NCBI GenBank assembly: GCA_013350335.1
Contig: CM023540.1
Location: 26,763,175-26,827,174 of the forward strand
Reading direction: 5' to 3'
Source of the DNA: Chimonanthus salicifolius
Lineage: Eukaryota; Streptophyta; Magnoliopsida; Laurales; Calycanthaceae
DNA: 64,000 bases
Within the stretch, counting starts at the first letter, position 1. Every line of letters begins with the position of its first letter. Below the pieces are notes generated by a model. The model saw nothing but the letters and a program-made list of their open reading frames with translations, ran no database searches and was not told where the DNA came from. Below, one piece after another: positions 23,010-35,812 of the stretch. The position numbers and the translations under genes are program-made.

Positions 23010-26000
23010 ATATATTTTTATATCTATCTCTCTCTATTATTATGCTTTCAAAATTCGATGCGTCAAGTTGAAAGATGGCTGTATTAGGAATAGTAGCGGT
23101 TAGCTGTCTCGTCTTTTGAATTTAAAGTCCTATTTGAATGCTTAGGCAGAACGGAAGGGATGACGTTGACTTGATTAGTGCCCGTTCAGGAACAATTTAT
23201 GAACGATCCCTGTCCTAACTCCCTACTTCCATCCAAGTATATAATAATTTTCCATCTCCCAAATCCCTAAACACATAACCTTCAGAATTTGTACACTTGG
23301 TACACTTGGTGTTTCCTGTCCTTTGTGAACATGCCCATGATATCAAAAATGCAAAACCTGCAACAGAACAAAAGGTTGGGAAAAGGATGCTTTGAGGGAG
23401 GGAGGGGGTTGGGGTCAGGGCCTTTGTTGGATTAGGCCATCCCATGGCTAGAGTTTCCTTGTGGAATTAGGTTTCGCGTGGAAGTAGGGCGAAAAAGGAT
23501 GCTTTGATGGTGGTCAAAGCCTTTGTCCGATTGGGTCTAGGTCCGAGCAAGGTTGGGAACCATACAAAGAGAAGCTTAGGTTTGTAGTGGGGAAAGTTGA
23601 TAGTGTTTCCTTGTTGAATGACCTAGGTGGGAGATAGGAAGCTTAAGGAGATTTCTCTAATTTATTCAGGATCTATTGGATTCTTTTATCACATTACACT
23701 GCGCTAACTTATCTACATATCACCGCCTTGCTCTCATCCTATTGGTTATACCTAGCACCCCACTAGCTTGTGTCCTTTTTTGGGGTTCATTTAGTTTTGT
23801 GGGGATTTGGCATCCAATTTTTGGGCTTGTCATTGTTGTTGGTTGTTGGCGTGCTTGATTTCATCCAGGTCTGAGTCTGTTTTTGTGATATTCTTTTTTC
23901 TTGTCCAATAAAAAGTCGCCTTTCAAAAAAAAAAAAAAAACTAGATTAAATCCTTCATTAGACTTTATACTACTGAGCCCAAGTATCTAACTTGTCAAAG
24001 TGCAACATTAAATCATTCCCAATGTTAATCAAATTGATTTCTCTATGTTCTATTCCTCTAAAGCTATGCTTAATGTATTTTGTCTTTATTCTACTAATTT
24101 TTAAACCTTTTGTCTCAAAATTTCCTCCAATATTCTAGTTTGCTATTTAGTTGTTGTCTTATTCACTAATTATTATTATATTATGGTACCCCATCTTGAC
24201 TTTTTGTTGAATTGTCCATGATTAAATCAAACAAGTAAGCATATCCTTGTTGGAGTTTCGATCTGACCAGAAACTCCATTGTTACATTACACCTATTTAT
24301 ACTACTTCGGAAGTGCAAAGGATGCTTTGAGGGTGGTCAAAGATTTTGTTGTATTAGGTCTGGGTCTAAGCTAGGTTGGGAGACTATACAAAGAGAAGCT
24401 TAGGTTTGTAGTGGGGAAAGTGGATAGAGTTTCCTTGTAGAATGACCTATGTGGGGAATAGGAAGCTTAAGTAGATTTTCGCTAATTTTTTTAGGATAAC
24501 AAGGAATTAGCTACTGTGGAATAGAGCATATGAGGTGACTGGGGAAAATGTAGTATGGCCTATCACTTTTAGATGGGATTTAAGAAACCATGAAGTGGAG
24601 GAGTTTGAAAATATCTTGTAGGTTTTGTATGGAATAGATGTATGCAGGGAAGTGGATAGGAGATTGCCCGTGAGTGATGTTTTAGGAGACTTTAGGATCA
24701 GAAGTCTTTATCAAATAGTAAGAGGAAAGGAGTGAGGTGCAACCTAAATGTGTTTGTGCATGGAAAGGAAAACCATCCTAAGGTTCAGGTGTTTTGTTAG
24801 TTAAAGTACTCATTAGGTTCAACCTTAGGCACAAAGGACTGATCCTAGGAGGGCACTTGGGATTTGTCATGTGTGATGTGTAGAGTGGACCATATATTTT
24901 GCAGTTATTCGCTAAAGAATTATGGCATTGTACTGTTTCTCCGATGGGTTGCTCGTGGGTTAACCGAGATACTCTAGAGGTGGCATTGAATAGTTGGTGA
25001 GGGGTGCTCTTAGGGTTGAAGAAAGAGTTGCTTGGCTCATTATTCCAATAGCTTTGTTGTGGTTGGTATGGAAAGATGGGAATGCTAGAATCTTTAGGGC
25101 CAAACAAAGCATTGCAAGTGAGGTCTTTGAGGTTATGAAAATGAGGATTATTAGATGGTTGATAGTGAGTAAAGAGTTTGAAGGATTAGTCACAACTTTT
25201 ATGAGGAGTTAGGAGCGAATGTCTATTATGGAGGATGTGGAAAAAGAGTCATAAAAAGATGGACACCTCCACTATCGAGAGTGTTCAATTTAACGTTGAT
25301 ATGGCGGCTAGGCTAAAATCAGGCCTTGTTGGGATAGGGGGAATTCTTCATGATGAAAAGCGTGAGATCAAGTTCTTCTTTCTAAATATGTGGGTATTAA
25401 GGATTCAAATGAGGTAAATTTCTTAGGTATTAGGAAGGATTTGGAACAAAAGGAATACCTTTGGGGATGTGGAGCTTATTATAGAAGGTGACTATGCTAA
25501 TTTGCATGGTCAAAGGGTAGGAAGAAGCCTCCTTGGAGGCTGATCTCAAATTTCAAGGTGATTCACAAACTTTGTCATTGGAAGAGTATTTAGTGTAAGC
25601 AAGTGAAGGCAATTACTAATGGTGTGGCGGACTTCTTGATAAAGGCAAGAGTTGAGAGATCTACTACAACATTGATGTTATAATGCCAGTGTATGTCATG
25701 TCATGTATTGCTTCTCTAGTATAGGTCTCATGTGTTGAGTTCTTGTACCTTTAATATTTTTTAGTAATATTTCTTTTCTTACTGCTTCAAGTAAAAAAGG
25801 AAAAAAAAAGAAAAACTTAGCAAACTAGATGTTGTATTGGTTTGACTATTATGTTACAGATCATTAGGTACTCGCATAAATCATCTTTTGATTTTGTCAT
25901 TTTTTATCTTTTTATCTTTTTTTATTTGAATTGATTATTTAGTTCCTTTGAAATCTCATTTACCCTTTTCTGTACATGATTCTTTCAGGCGCAAATTATG

Positions 26001-29000
26001 CTTGGAATGGTGCAGCCTCCTAGAGTGGTACGCCTTTCAGTTATCCTGGAAATATCTCTTTCTATGTCACTTGGGTATGGTTTTCTATGGGCATGGGTAT
26101 AATGATTTGGTTAACCTCCTTATTTACTAATCTCCGTGTCTTAGGATTCATTCACTAAATCGAGAGTGGTATGATCGACATTATCATCAGCAATTCACAT
26201 TATTATTTTTGATGTAGTTTTCTAGGGATATGTTTTTTTGGCGGTTCCTTTTGTATATATATACTGTTAATTTCTAAAATAAAATCCTGACCAACTTTGA
26301 GGAAAAAAATGCTTAAGATCCACAACTCAGGATACAGATGAAGAATTAGATGCATGAAAATTATATCCTAAGGGAGACCCATATGAACCTACCATGAGAC
26401 ACCTGTGGACCTACCTTGACCAACACTCCACCCATCTTATCTTCACTAACACCTTTTGTGGACATGCTAAAAACATTTTGTAAGAAAAAAAATATACATA
26501 TTATATGGTACTAGCATTGATTATGCTTAACTTATACAGAAAAGAGCTTTCAGTAGCACAATTGGAAGTTTCTTCCCCCTGCTTGTGCTGTTTTTGTTTT
26601 GGGAGTTTGTTTTCCTCCCAAGATGTTTTACTTGTATATCTCCCATCTTTTGTGCAATTCTTTTGCTCTTTAATGAAGTAAAAAGGAAAGAAGGGAGGGT
26701 GGGGGGGGGGGAGGGGGAGGGGGAGGGGGGTGGGCGGGAGGAAGCTTGCAGTATCTCCATTCTATATAGGTAGCACTTCAGAACACCCAGATGTGAGGTA
26801 AAAAGTTACACCTCAACGGAGAAGTGTACTAACCTCCTTCTCAAGAGTCAATGAAAGCTTAAATTCTTTTCCATCATATGTTGGCTGCATGCTGCGGCAC
26901 ACCCCCCCCCCACTCCTCCTCTCATCTTTCTGCATGCTAGCTGAACTGGATCAAAAGCGAGAAACAGACGATTAGATGGGAATGATTGTTGGACATTGGA
27001 AGATTTGAGAAGCAAAGTTTTACTGAATAGTAGTGCCTTCTATCATCCTCTTTCTGTATCTAATTTTGAGGAAGTGTACAAAGAAGCATAGTCGAATCAT
27101 CACCAGTGCATGAAGAGTCAATTAATGGATTCCACACTACTAATTCGAATTTAGCCATATCCTATCTCCATTTGGTGGATGACACAATAGTGCTTTATGT
27201 TGAAGATTATGATTAAGTCCTCAATGTCTTCAGGGTGCTGAAATTGTTTTAGGCATAAAAGTCAGCATAGTTAAAAGTGCAATAGCAAGTGCGCTTCGAT
27301 CTAAAAGCTGAATGACATTTGCTTTTAATCTTGGGATGTCCTAAGCCACAACTTCCACTTACCTTCTGTTGGAGCTCGTTCTAAATCTATTTTCATGTAG
27401 GAGCCAGTCGTTGGAAGATTAAAAGAGAAGTAAGCTTATTCCAAATCTGATGTCTTTTGATGGTCTAATTGCACTTATTAAAGCTACCCTAGTTAATTCA
27501 CCTGTCTTTTTTTGTCTCCTTTTAAAATCATAATCAAAGTAGCTATAACACTTAAAAAGATCCAAAGTGATTTATTTTGGACAGGGTAGGGTAATAAATG
27601 GAAGATAGTATATTGGAAGACTAAATCTCAGTATAAAAAAGGGAGGCCTTGGGTTGGGGAACATCGTTAAAAGAAATTGCTCTCATTTGTTAAAAATTAA
27701 GTAGATATTTGGCTAGGAGAGGGAGGCTTTGTGGAGAAGTGATAAAATTGAAGTATGGAAAGATGTTGGAAGGGGCCTAAAATATGGAAAGATATTTCAA
27801 ATTTGGAGTAAAATGTTGTGTGATGGGGGACTGGGGCAAGAATTAGCTTTTGGGAGGGCATCTAGGTGGCAGACCTACCTTCAAGAGAAATTGTTTGGTA
27901 GATTTTATTTGTTTCTAAACTAGGACACTTCCGTTAAAGATCATGTTTAAGTAATAGGGTGGAAGGCGGGTTGGCCTCTTAACATATTGAAGGAGTATGA
28001 TGGGCTATGAGATAATACAAATGGAAGCTCTATTGACACTAATAAATGGAATGTAGATTGATTAGAGAGGAGGATGGTAGGGTTTGACTAGAACCTAGTG
28101 GGATCCTTTCAAGTGAGTCTATCTAAAGGTCACCTCCACTGCTCCTTTCACTTTTTCTTTCAATACCATTTGGAAATCTGTGACTCCTTCCAATATGTGG
28201 AAAAATGCTAATTCTTGATGAATTGAAGTCCCAATGTTTTGCCATCCCAAAATGTGCTTCCTTTATCAGAATAGTGAGGAATATATTGATCATTCATTTT
28301 TGTATTGCCCCCTTGCTTGACTGATTTGAACTGCATTTTTCTCTGTATTTTCTATTAGTTGGGTCCATCCAAATTGTCTACCAATTTCGTCCTTTTTTCT
28401 TTCCCTTATCTTTCCGCTGGGTGCTTCCCTCCTCTTTTGATACTCTACTTTATGGTTGGGGGTTCGGGCCTTCCAACAAAAAAAGAGGGCAAGTCCTTTG
28501 GAAGCTGGTACCTCTTGGAATCATTTGGCTCATATGGCTTGAACACAATATGAGAATATTCGATGGCACCCTAATCTTATTTGGTGCATCAAGTCTCCGA
28601 ATCATTGAATGGTCTTTATCTGGAGAATTTTTCAAGGAATATCCACTGGATAATTATGTAGGAGCTTGGTCAGGTATCTCTTAATGTATTTGTTCTTATC
28701 TTTTATGTAATTTATTTTGGTGGTGGGGTGGGTGGAAGAAGAATGAGTAGAAACTGGCTGTCAATTGAAATGAGTGCATTTTGGCACTTTGGTGTGAAAT
28801 GGTTCTTCTCTGAGGAAATGAAATTTCGAGCGGTGTTTTTTGTTGGAAGATAGACTGATTTGAAATGACTGGACTCAGCAGAAAAACGCATTTCAAACTT
28901 GAACCTGAAACCCATATGCCTATTGTTCTTGTTGTTTCTGCCTATAATAGAGGGGCACGTGAAAAAAGGACACCTCTGTTTTATGTTTTACCCTTTCAAC

Positions 29001-32000
29001 ACACACATACGTATGCACAACTTTTGATTCTCACCCTTTCACACATATTTGTGTTTATAATGTTTTTTCCATGCACTTATTTTCATTTGGCTGACTAATT
29101 AAGCCATTTCCACTATGAATCCCATAGACCTAAATTGTGTTATAACTGATTTCTGTTTATCAGATCAACATTTTCCATGCACATATATTTCATTTGGCTG
29201 ACTATCTTAGCCATTTCCACTATGCATCCCACACCATAGCCAAATTGTGTTATAACTGATTCTTGGGGGATATGAAGGATCAGTCATGACCAACAAGGTT
29301 GTACTCAGATTTATTGTAGCATCTATTATTGAGAGAATTTATATCAATATATGACACTGTACTTTTGTTCTTTTGTTTAGATGCCAAACATACAACAGTC
29401 ATTATCTCCAAATCCCCAGCCATCAGCACAGCCTGGGCAACATCTTAATGTCCAAATAGGGGTGCAGGGGCAAGCAAGTTCTTCACAGCCGCAGTTCCCA
29501 ACTAGACCACAGAACCCAAATCAGCCCAATATTCCCATCCCATCTCTTACTGCCCCACCAGTAACCCCTCCATCGCAGAGCACATTATCACATTCCATGC
29601 AGACAGACCAGAAGCCACATTCAAGTTTGCAAGCAGCCTCTGTGTCACTTCCACAATCCTCCCAGCTTCATAATCCCTCACTACTTCCACTCCATTCAGC
29701 GCCACCACCCTCAATCCATCAATCCCAGATGCCTAGCATCTCCAGCCAGGCACAGCAGTCTTTACAGACTGTTGGAATTCCACATCAGCCGCTACAACCA
29801 CCATTGCCACCTCAACCTAGACCACCTTCCATGCAGCTATTTCCGCATCAGATTCATTCACAGATGGCCCCTAATCTGGGTGTTCCACCACCTCAGCAGC
29901 ATCCTTCACAGCCTCTTTTTCATGTATGCTATCCATTAATTACATTTTAATGATTATTACTGGTTGTTCCATGTTTATATGTACTGGAATAACTTCCCAC
30001 AATTTTCAGCCAGGTTCTAACAATCCTCCAACTAGCATTGGGTCCTCATTTCCACAAAGCCAACTGCCGCTGCCAAATCATCCACTGCATCAACAGCTGT
30101 ATCAGGTATTCTAATCTTTCTGACTTGGATTTCTTGGCGGGTTCTCGCATTACTTTCCGTTCAGACAAAAAAATAGATATGCACTGCATCCAGGTAACTC
30201 ATCCAGCAATCTCTGCCATGGATGGCCCATGGTCCAAAGATAACAGCAGTTGAATTATTCTAATTGCTCAGTAGAAGTATTAAAAAATTATTGAAGAAAA
30301 ATTTACCAGTAGTATGCATTCATTGCAAAACCCCTAATTGAGTGGGTGGGATTGTATGGCTAGCTTCTTTTTCTTTTCCTTTTTTCCTTTTGTTATGACT
30401 TTACTTATCCATGCTGGAACTGCTGGATTAGTCAAATATTGTATATCTGCCATGCGTCCCTATGCAAAATGCTATAACCAAGCAAGTGGATTTAGCATTT
30501 CTCTGCAAAATGGTCCTGCATGAAACTCAATCATGATGAAAGCCTAGTTTCGGTAATCTGTAGAAGATCCAATTTTGATGAAAAGTGGCTTTAATTTCCT
30601 ATTCTTTCAAAGCAGTGGTCGGATCAACTTGGTTCAACCACCAACAGGAGTTTCATATTGAACCATCATTGTAACATTAATAATAAATGGGAATTGATCG
30701 AGTCCCACCAGTTACACTATAGTTGTGCAGACCACCTTGTGGGGATGTCGCTGCCACCACTGCTGACCTTCAAGCGTGTACACTGGCATAAGGGTATCTG
30801 TTACTCAATAGGAAAATCTCCAAGGTGCCAAAACCATATCTTCTACCTATTTCAAAGCTTTAGTTGAATCTCTCTTGACATTGGATCCAGAAAAGGAAGG
30901 TACAAAAACTGGATTCCTTGGCACTGTAATTTGTCCCTTGACATTGGATCCAGAAAAGAAAGGTACAAAAACTGGATTCCTTACTACTATAATTTCTACT
31001 ATTTGATTCACTGTTCCCTCCTGGTTCTGTGGACATAACAAACTCATGTAAACCATTCGTGAATGTCATAGGATGAGGTAGTGTATTCAGTTCGCAATGT
31101 GAAGAAGATTCTTCTTCCTTTTTTTTTTGAAAAGAAATGTGCGTTGGACTTGGTGTGATGAAACAGAAATATCCTCATAGGAGGCCCACAATGATAGCAC
31201 TCAATGTATATAACTTCACCCCTGTATGTGGAAGGACCTGCAGACCAACTTACCATGAGGGATAAAAAAGATTATGAAAATAGTTTTTTAATTATTTTTT
31301 AATAATAAATGTGATGGAAGTGCAAAGAATCAAGAGAGATGCTATTTTCGGCAGTTATGAGACAAAACTTCAATTGGCTCAATCTGAGTTGGGATGGATG
31401 AAAAGAGAATCTAAGATCTGAAATGCATTACTGGGAAATGCAAAATTTTGATGTTTCAAGCGGATTGAATTAAGGATCTTGTTAGCTGTAGCAGTCTAAC
31501 AAAATGCTTGGGTGCAAGCTTTCTCATTTGTCTCAATGGCTGTTCAAATGCAACTATTTTAACTGTGTCAGCATTCATTATTTGGACATGTTTAGCAAAA
31601 TGAAAGATACTCTGAGAACTGAATATTTTAATTTTTGAGAAAACAGTGGAAATCATGCTATTTTTATCCTATAGTATCGGTCTAATCATTGTCTTCCCTC
31701 TTCTGAAATGCTCTTGTCATTTCAGGTAGGCTCACATGTTGGAGCAGACTTCAGTAATCAAGGAGGAGGTTCTATGCAAGTGGAAAGAGGGCCTAATTGG
31801 ATGCCTGGTGCACCAGACAACCGACCGGCTGGAGGCCAGCTGCCACCTGGCCCACCACTCATGGGTGCTGGGCAAATGGGCTCAAGCATCCAACCATCAC
31901 GTCCTCAACAGGTGAATATTCTGTGTTCAGCTTAGTTACACAACAATGAAATGATGGCTATTCTATTTTCCCTTGACCCAACAGTGCTGCATGTGGATCA

Positions 32001-33069
32001 TGAGATTAACTTCTTGCTAAGATAAGCTGTTCTGAATGATTGATTTGATCTCATTATGTAGTAGATATTACCCCTTGGATCTCTTATTTAGATGATCCTA
32101 GATGCCCAATATGAATAGGCAGCCACGTTGATGGGCTTCATGGATGAGTCACAGACAGATCACTCAGAGGATCGGATGGGAATTGATAATATTGAAGAAA
32201 TTGTTTGGCTTTCATGGAAGATTTTGATCGGGAGACCACTCGTTGCAAACTGGCCAATAAAAGCATCCCATTGAAGGGTACCGAACATGTGCCCATAGGG
32301 ATTCCCTTGAATGACCCATGTACCCATTAGCTTGATCCAAAGCCAAATAAGCCTCCACATGGTCAACACATTTTCCCATGCTTCCACTATGCCCAAGGAG
32401 TTGGTAGGGTCGTTTTGAGCATCTTTTCTCCCATTGGTTGGTTGGTTGGTGCATGAGTTGGCAAGGCACATGGGTTTGGTTGTTGGAAACCATACTCATT
32501 GCAAACTGGCCAATAAAAGCATCCCATTTTTATCTGAAACTTGCTCGCCATCGTCGTTCATCGATCGGTCTTTGGCAAGGAATTGCTTCATAAATACTTG
32601 AACGATTTGGGATCCCATAAACCGTAAGTTAATGGGATCTGATTTTTCTGGTGTGAACTGTTGAGGGCTTTTGATACCATCCCGGTTTACATCACATGTC
32701 CTATAGTTCACACATGATTTTGGCTTACCTATAAGTTGGGTGATTGGGTGTTTCTCATCATGTGTACACTATAATAAATTAATAATGCTCTGAACCAACC
32801 AACTTTCTACCCAAAAATGAGCAAGAGTTGGTTGAACCTCATATTTCCTTGATTGGGATGTGTTACCTTTTTTCTGTATTTTTCTTGTTTTTGATTTTGC
32901 AGTCACTGTTTGAAATCATCTTTTCTTTGTGGTGATGTTGTAGTTGACACCTGAGATGGAAAAGGCATTACTTCAACAAGTCATGAGCCTCACACAGGAA
33001 CAGATTAATCTCCTGCCACCAGAGCAAAGGAACCAAGTGCTTCAACTCCAGCAGATGCTACGACAGTGA
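22654..33069 (+). CDS. ESP1: ESP1/CstF64-like mRNA 3'-end processing protein, seven exons
   Basis: This matches plant ESP1 (Enhanced Silencing Phenotype 1), a CstF64-like protein without an RNA-recognition motif that acts in nuclear mRNA cleavage and polyadenylation; loss in Arabidopsis enhances transgene silencing. Exons: 22654-22755, 22880-22957, 25989-26027, 29381-29923, 30010-30105, 31726-31911 and 32944-33069. All introns are GT-AG, all junctions are phase 0, and the joined frame is 389 aa. Exons 1-3 encode the hinge (GMSKNQLYDIMSQMK, LIEQNQQQAKQILVENPLL, AQIMLGMVQPPRV), which in CstF64 binds CstF77/symplekin. The middle is a Pro/Gln/Ser-rich disordered region. The last exon is the conserved CSTF C-terminal domain (PEMEKALLQQVMSLTQEQIN, LLPPEQRNQVLQLQQML). 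Start is the ATG at 22654. Exon 3 is only 39 nt. Introns 2 and 3 exceed 3 kb because of LINE insertions. Confidence 0.93.
22971..23008 (+). repeat. (CT)n microsatellite in ESP1-like intron 2
   Basis: About 18 uninterrupted CT units directly after the exon 2 donor, forming a long pyrimidine tract near the 5' end of a 3-kb intron. Confidence 0.85.
23378..25800 (+). mobile_element. LINE fragments in ESP1-like intron 2, sense orientation
   Basis: Reading frames at 24994-25680 give LINE C-terminal landmarks: IIPIALLWLVWKDGNARIF, then an RNase H-like FNVDMAARLKSGLVGIGGIL, and near 25640 GVADFLIKARVERS. An A-rich tail follows at 25790-25815. A second poly-A tail at 23924-23940, after AATAAAAAG, marks the end of an earlier copy. 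A segment of about 155 bp at 23495-23652 is repeated at 24317-24471 with roughly 85-90% identity by eye; a shorter third copy begins near 23378. Two or more related LINE copies therefore lie in tandem. None is intact. Confidence 0.7.
26693..26742 (+). repeat. G-rich tract in ESP1-like intron 3
   Basis: A 50-base stretch of GGGAGG, G-runs up to 12, GAGGGGG repeats and GGGCGGG on the transcribed RNA's sense strand. It meets the pattern for overlapping G-quadruplexes. A run of ten C lies 160 bases downstream (26902-26911) and could base-pair with it. Confidence 0.8.
27540..28690 (+). mobile_element. LINE C-terminal fragment in ESP1-like intron 3, sense orientation
   Basis: Translation with frame changes gives KKGRPWVGEH, WKDISNLE, ARISFWEGI and finally GQVLWKLVPLGIIWLIWLEH followed by NMRIFDG, the usual end of the zf-RVT region in plant L1-like elements. 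Stops and frame shifts show it is dead. Confidence 0.65.
29066..29261 (+). repeat. imperfect tandem duplication, about 106-bp period
   Basis: 29066-29151 and 29172-29261 share TTTCCATGCAC, CATTTGGCTGACTA, GCCATTTCCACTATG and AAATTGTGTTATAACTGATT. The duplication is in intron 3, about 120 bases before the exon 4 acceptor. Confidence 0.85.
30874..30999 (+). repeat. 63-bp tandem duplication in ESP1-like intron 5
   Basis: Two adjacent copies (30874-30936 and 30937-30999), both starting CTTGACATTGGATCCAGAAA and sharing GGTACAAAAACTGGATTCCT. High identity suggests a recent event. Confidence 0.9.
32243..32528 (+). repeat. 30-bp exact direct repeats in ESP1-like intron 6
   Basis: A 30-mer starting TTGCAAACTGGCCAATAAAA occurs at 32243-32272 and 32499-32528 without mismatch. 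The surrounding 32100-32710 stretch looks like a decayed DNA-element insertion, but no ends were identified. Confidence 0.8.
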
Positions 33070-35000
33070 TTGAAAGGGCACGATGTCTGTACTTTGATCA
33101 GTTAATGCTTGTATCTTGCTATTATTTGGAGAAGTTGCCACTGAATGCTTTCCAACAAAAGTAGTTCCCTGAGTTGTTCATCCAGAAATTCCTTGGATGG
33201 TAACAAGGCAAAATCAGCTTAGTCAGTATCATAACTGTTAGGTGCAACTCTGTTCTTTGGGCGTTTTCATTCTGGACTTGTGAACGCTCATTTGGTTTAT
33301 ATTTTATATAAACTATGTTACCATTATCTTGCTACTATTATTATCATTTTTCAGTTTAATTGAAGCTTTTCTCTGTTGGCGCTGTTGTTTCTTCCCATTG
33401 ATGAACTATATGGTCTTGTGACTTGAAATGCAGTTGTTTCCACGAGCAGGTGATTTCCTTGTTTGGTTCTATTTACTTCCTCAAGTGGGCCTTCTGCCAA
33501 AGCCTATTTGAGTGATCTCTATTTCGGTTGTTTCAGGATCAGCCAAGCTGCAATGCTTGTAATATGTAACGATTAGACTAGACATCTGGGCGATTGGGAT
33601 GCAGTTCTTCATGCATGATTCGCATTGGAATGGCCATCTTAATCATCTTTTATGTGGAGATTCCAATTGACCTTATGAAGATTGTTTGTAAAAGCCATGA
33701 CCTGGGTCAGCAGGCAATGAGTCGATGTGTTTGGGCTTTGGGGCTGGACAGATTTGATTTGTGCTGTTGCAAATGTTTTCAAAATTGACCTTAAATCAGA
33801 ATGAGGGAGGTTGAGAATAGATGTTTATTCATTTCCTCTTTCTTCTTCCTCTTTTGTCATCGAAAATATTTCAACTAATTAAAGGCAATGTTTAAATGAC
33901 CATAGATGGGGGCATCATTTACCCAATGTTGTAAAATGGTTCCAAGAGTGTTTTCCCCTCTTTATGGGAAAATACCAATTGGAAACAAAATCTCCCTTAG
34001 CCCCTTCAGTTCACACCAATAACAAGATCGATCAGCTTCATAATTGTATTGCAACAACATACCTCTTATAACTCATCTTTCTTCAACCCAGCAAGATGAC
34101 ATTCTAAACAATTTTAGGCACATTAGGATCATTTGGTCAATTTGATCCTGAGCAACATTTGCCATTCAAAATGAGGCCAATAATCCTAGATTGTAAGTGG
34201 TTCGGTTCTTCTACTTTATTGCTTTCGATTTGGTTAAATCTGAGAAGCCCAATCGGGAGCCAAATGATGGATATCCTTTATCCATGGTTTGACATTTTTT
34301 TTTATCATTATTAATTCTTTGGAGGGTCCATATTTCTAACCATTCATTCAATGGTTAAGATCGTCTAGGGTTATCCTGTTGAAATAGGATGGGCTTAAAT
34401 CAATTTGGCTTTGTTTTTGTACATTCTAACAAATTAAAGACAATAAAATATTTAAGCCTTTAGAAAATAAAATAATGAAATGAAATTCTAAAATGGATGC
34501 AAATAAAATCTAAAAGCCATGGCAGTTTTATGTCCCATTTGGGATGAAGAGAAGTGGCAGGAAAGAGATTAAAAGATGACCAGAAAGAAGGGAGAAGGGC
34601 GCATGGGCTGGTCAAAATGAAAAGCAATCGATGCCAATATGTCAGATGGCCAGATATCATTATCCACATCAACTATATTAACACTAGAGAGAACATGAAA
34701 GCATCCTTCTTTTAGATAATTGTATAGGCCCAACACCATGAAAGGAGGAACCAACGTTAAAGGTCTAGAAATACTAAAAAATTTGAAAAGTGGAAAAATC
34801 CCACTATCTAATGTTTTTGAATGCCATATTCATCCTCATCATCACCTCTATATATATATATATATATGAGATTGGTTTTACGAGTTATATTCTTCCATTT
34901 GACTCTATTAAATATGATTAATTCCCCTCACTGTTTGTTATATATTTTTTATTCCTTCCCTCTATATTTCTAATGATCTACTTCTCTTTCATGTACCTAC
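33070..35000. other. ESP1-like 3' UTR and spacer
   Basis: The first several hundred bases after the stop are probably 3' UTR. The rest shows no coding family. (AT)n lies at 34851-34868. Confidence 0.5.
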
Positions 35001-35039
35001 AGGCTATAACTTGTATAGTCTCGATTTTAAATACTGAGA

Positions 35040-35450
35040 CGGACTTTGATCTTCTAATAATATGTCCAAACTATTCCAATAAGGTTTCTATTAATTTGTC
35101 ATATATCAAGCCTATTTTTTTTAATGTCACATAGTTGATGAAATATATCCTTCGAACATTTGTACAGCTATGGTGATGGAGATACAAATTTACATTGGAT
35201 TGAATGGAGTCAAATGACAATATTAGAGATAGTTAAAAATAGCTTTAGTAGAAGACAAATTGAGAGAAATCAATTAGAGATGATCTGGACACATAAAAAT
35301 GATCAGAGACAACTCCAATGTATGGAGTTGAGAGTCCACAACTTGTAGATATAAAGAGAAATGGCATATGACTAAAGACATGGAGGAAAGTAATAAAGAA
35401 AGATGTCGCGGATGATAAATTGATTGATTTTATAGTTTATGATATGATTA
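35040..35450 (+). mobile_element. possible LINE (RTE-like) 3' fragment
   Basis: Broken plus-strand frames give a weak match to the C-terminal end of plant RTE-like reverse transcriptases: an RxxMIWTHKN-like block near 35275 (compare the usual LRWFGHV) and KTWRKVIKKDVADDKL near 35378-35425 (compare RPKxTWxEVIxKDL). Poor conservation makes this a tentative call. Confidence 0.4.
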
Positions 35451-35812
35451 AATGAAGAAATAGAACTTAAAAAGCTGTAAGATTTTGATTTTGACGATGA
35501 TGCAACTGCTGCATGTATAAAGTTTTGTGAAAAGAAAAGAAAACGTAGCAAGTAATAATGGTATAGATATTTAACTTGATGCTTCAAAGGACATCACCTA
35601 ATTATAGGTGGGTAATGTGAAAACTAGTTCTTATTTATTTTTATTTGGCAAAGAGCTTTACTAGTATATCTATATTCTTCATTTTCTTTCAAGTGAAAAA
35701 TGAAAAAGCCCCTTAAAAGCCAGCAACCGATGGTCTATTTTAAGTATTGGCAGCAGAACCAGCAGCACTGCAGTAGCATCTACAGTGTTGTAGCAGATTT
35801 GTAGTAGACTGC

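Noticed and set aside
29381..29950. Separate Pro/Gln-rich gene starting at ATG 29381
   Set aside because: It is exon 4 of the ESP1-like gene, bounded by a TTTGTTTAG acceptor and a GTATGC donor, in phase with both neighbours.
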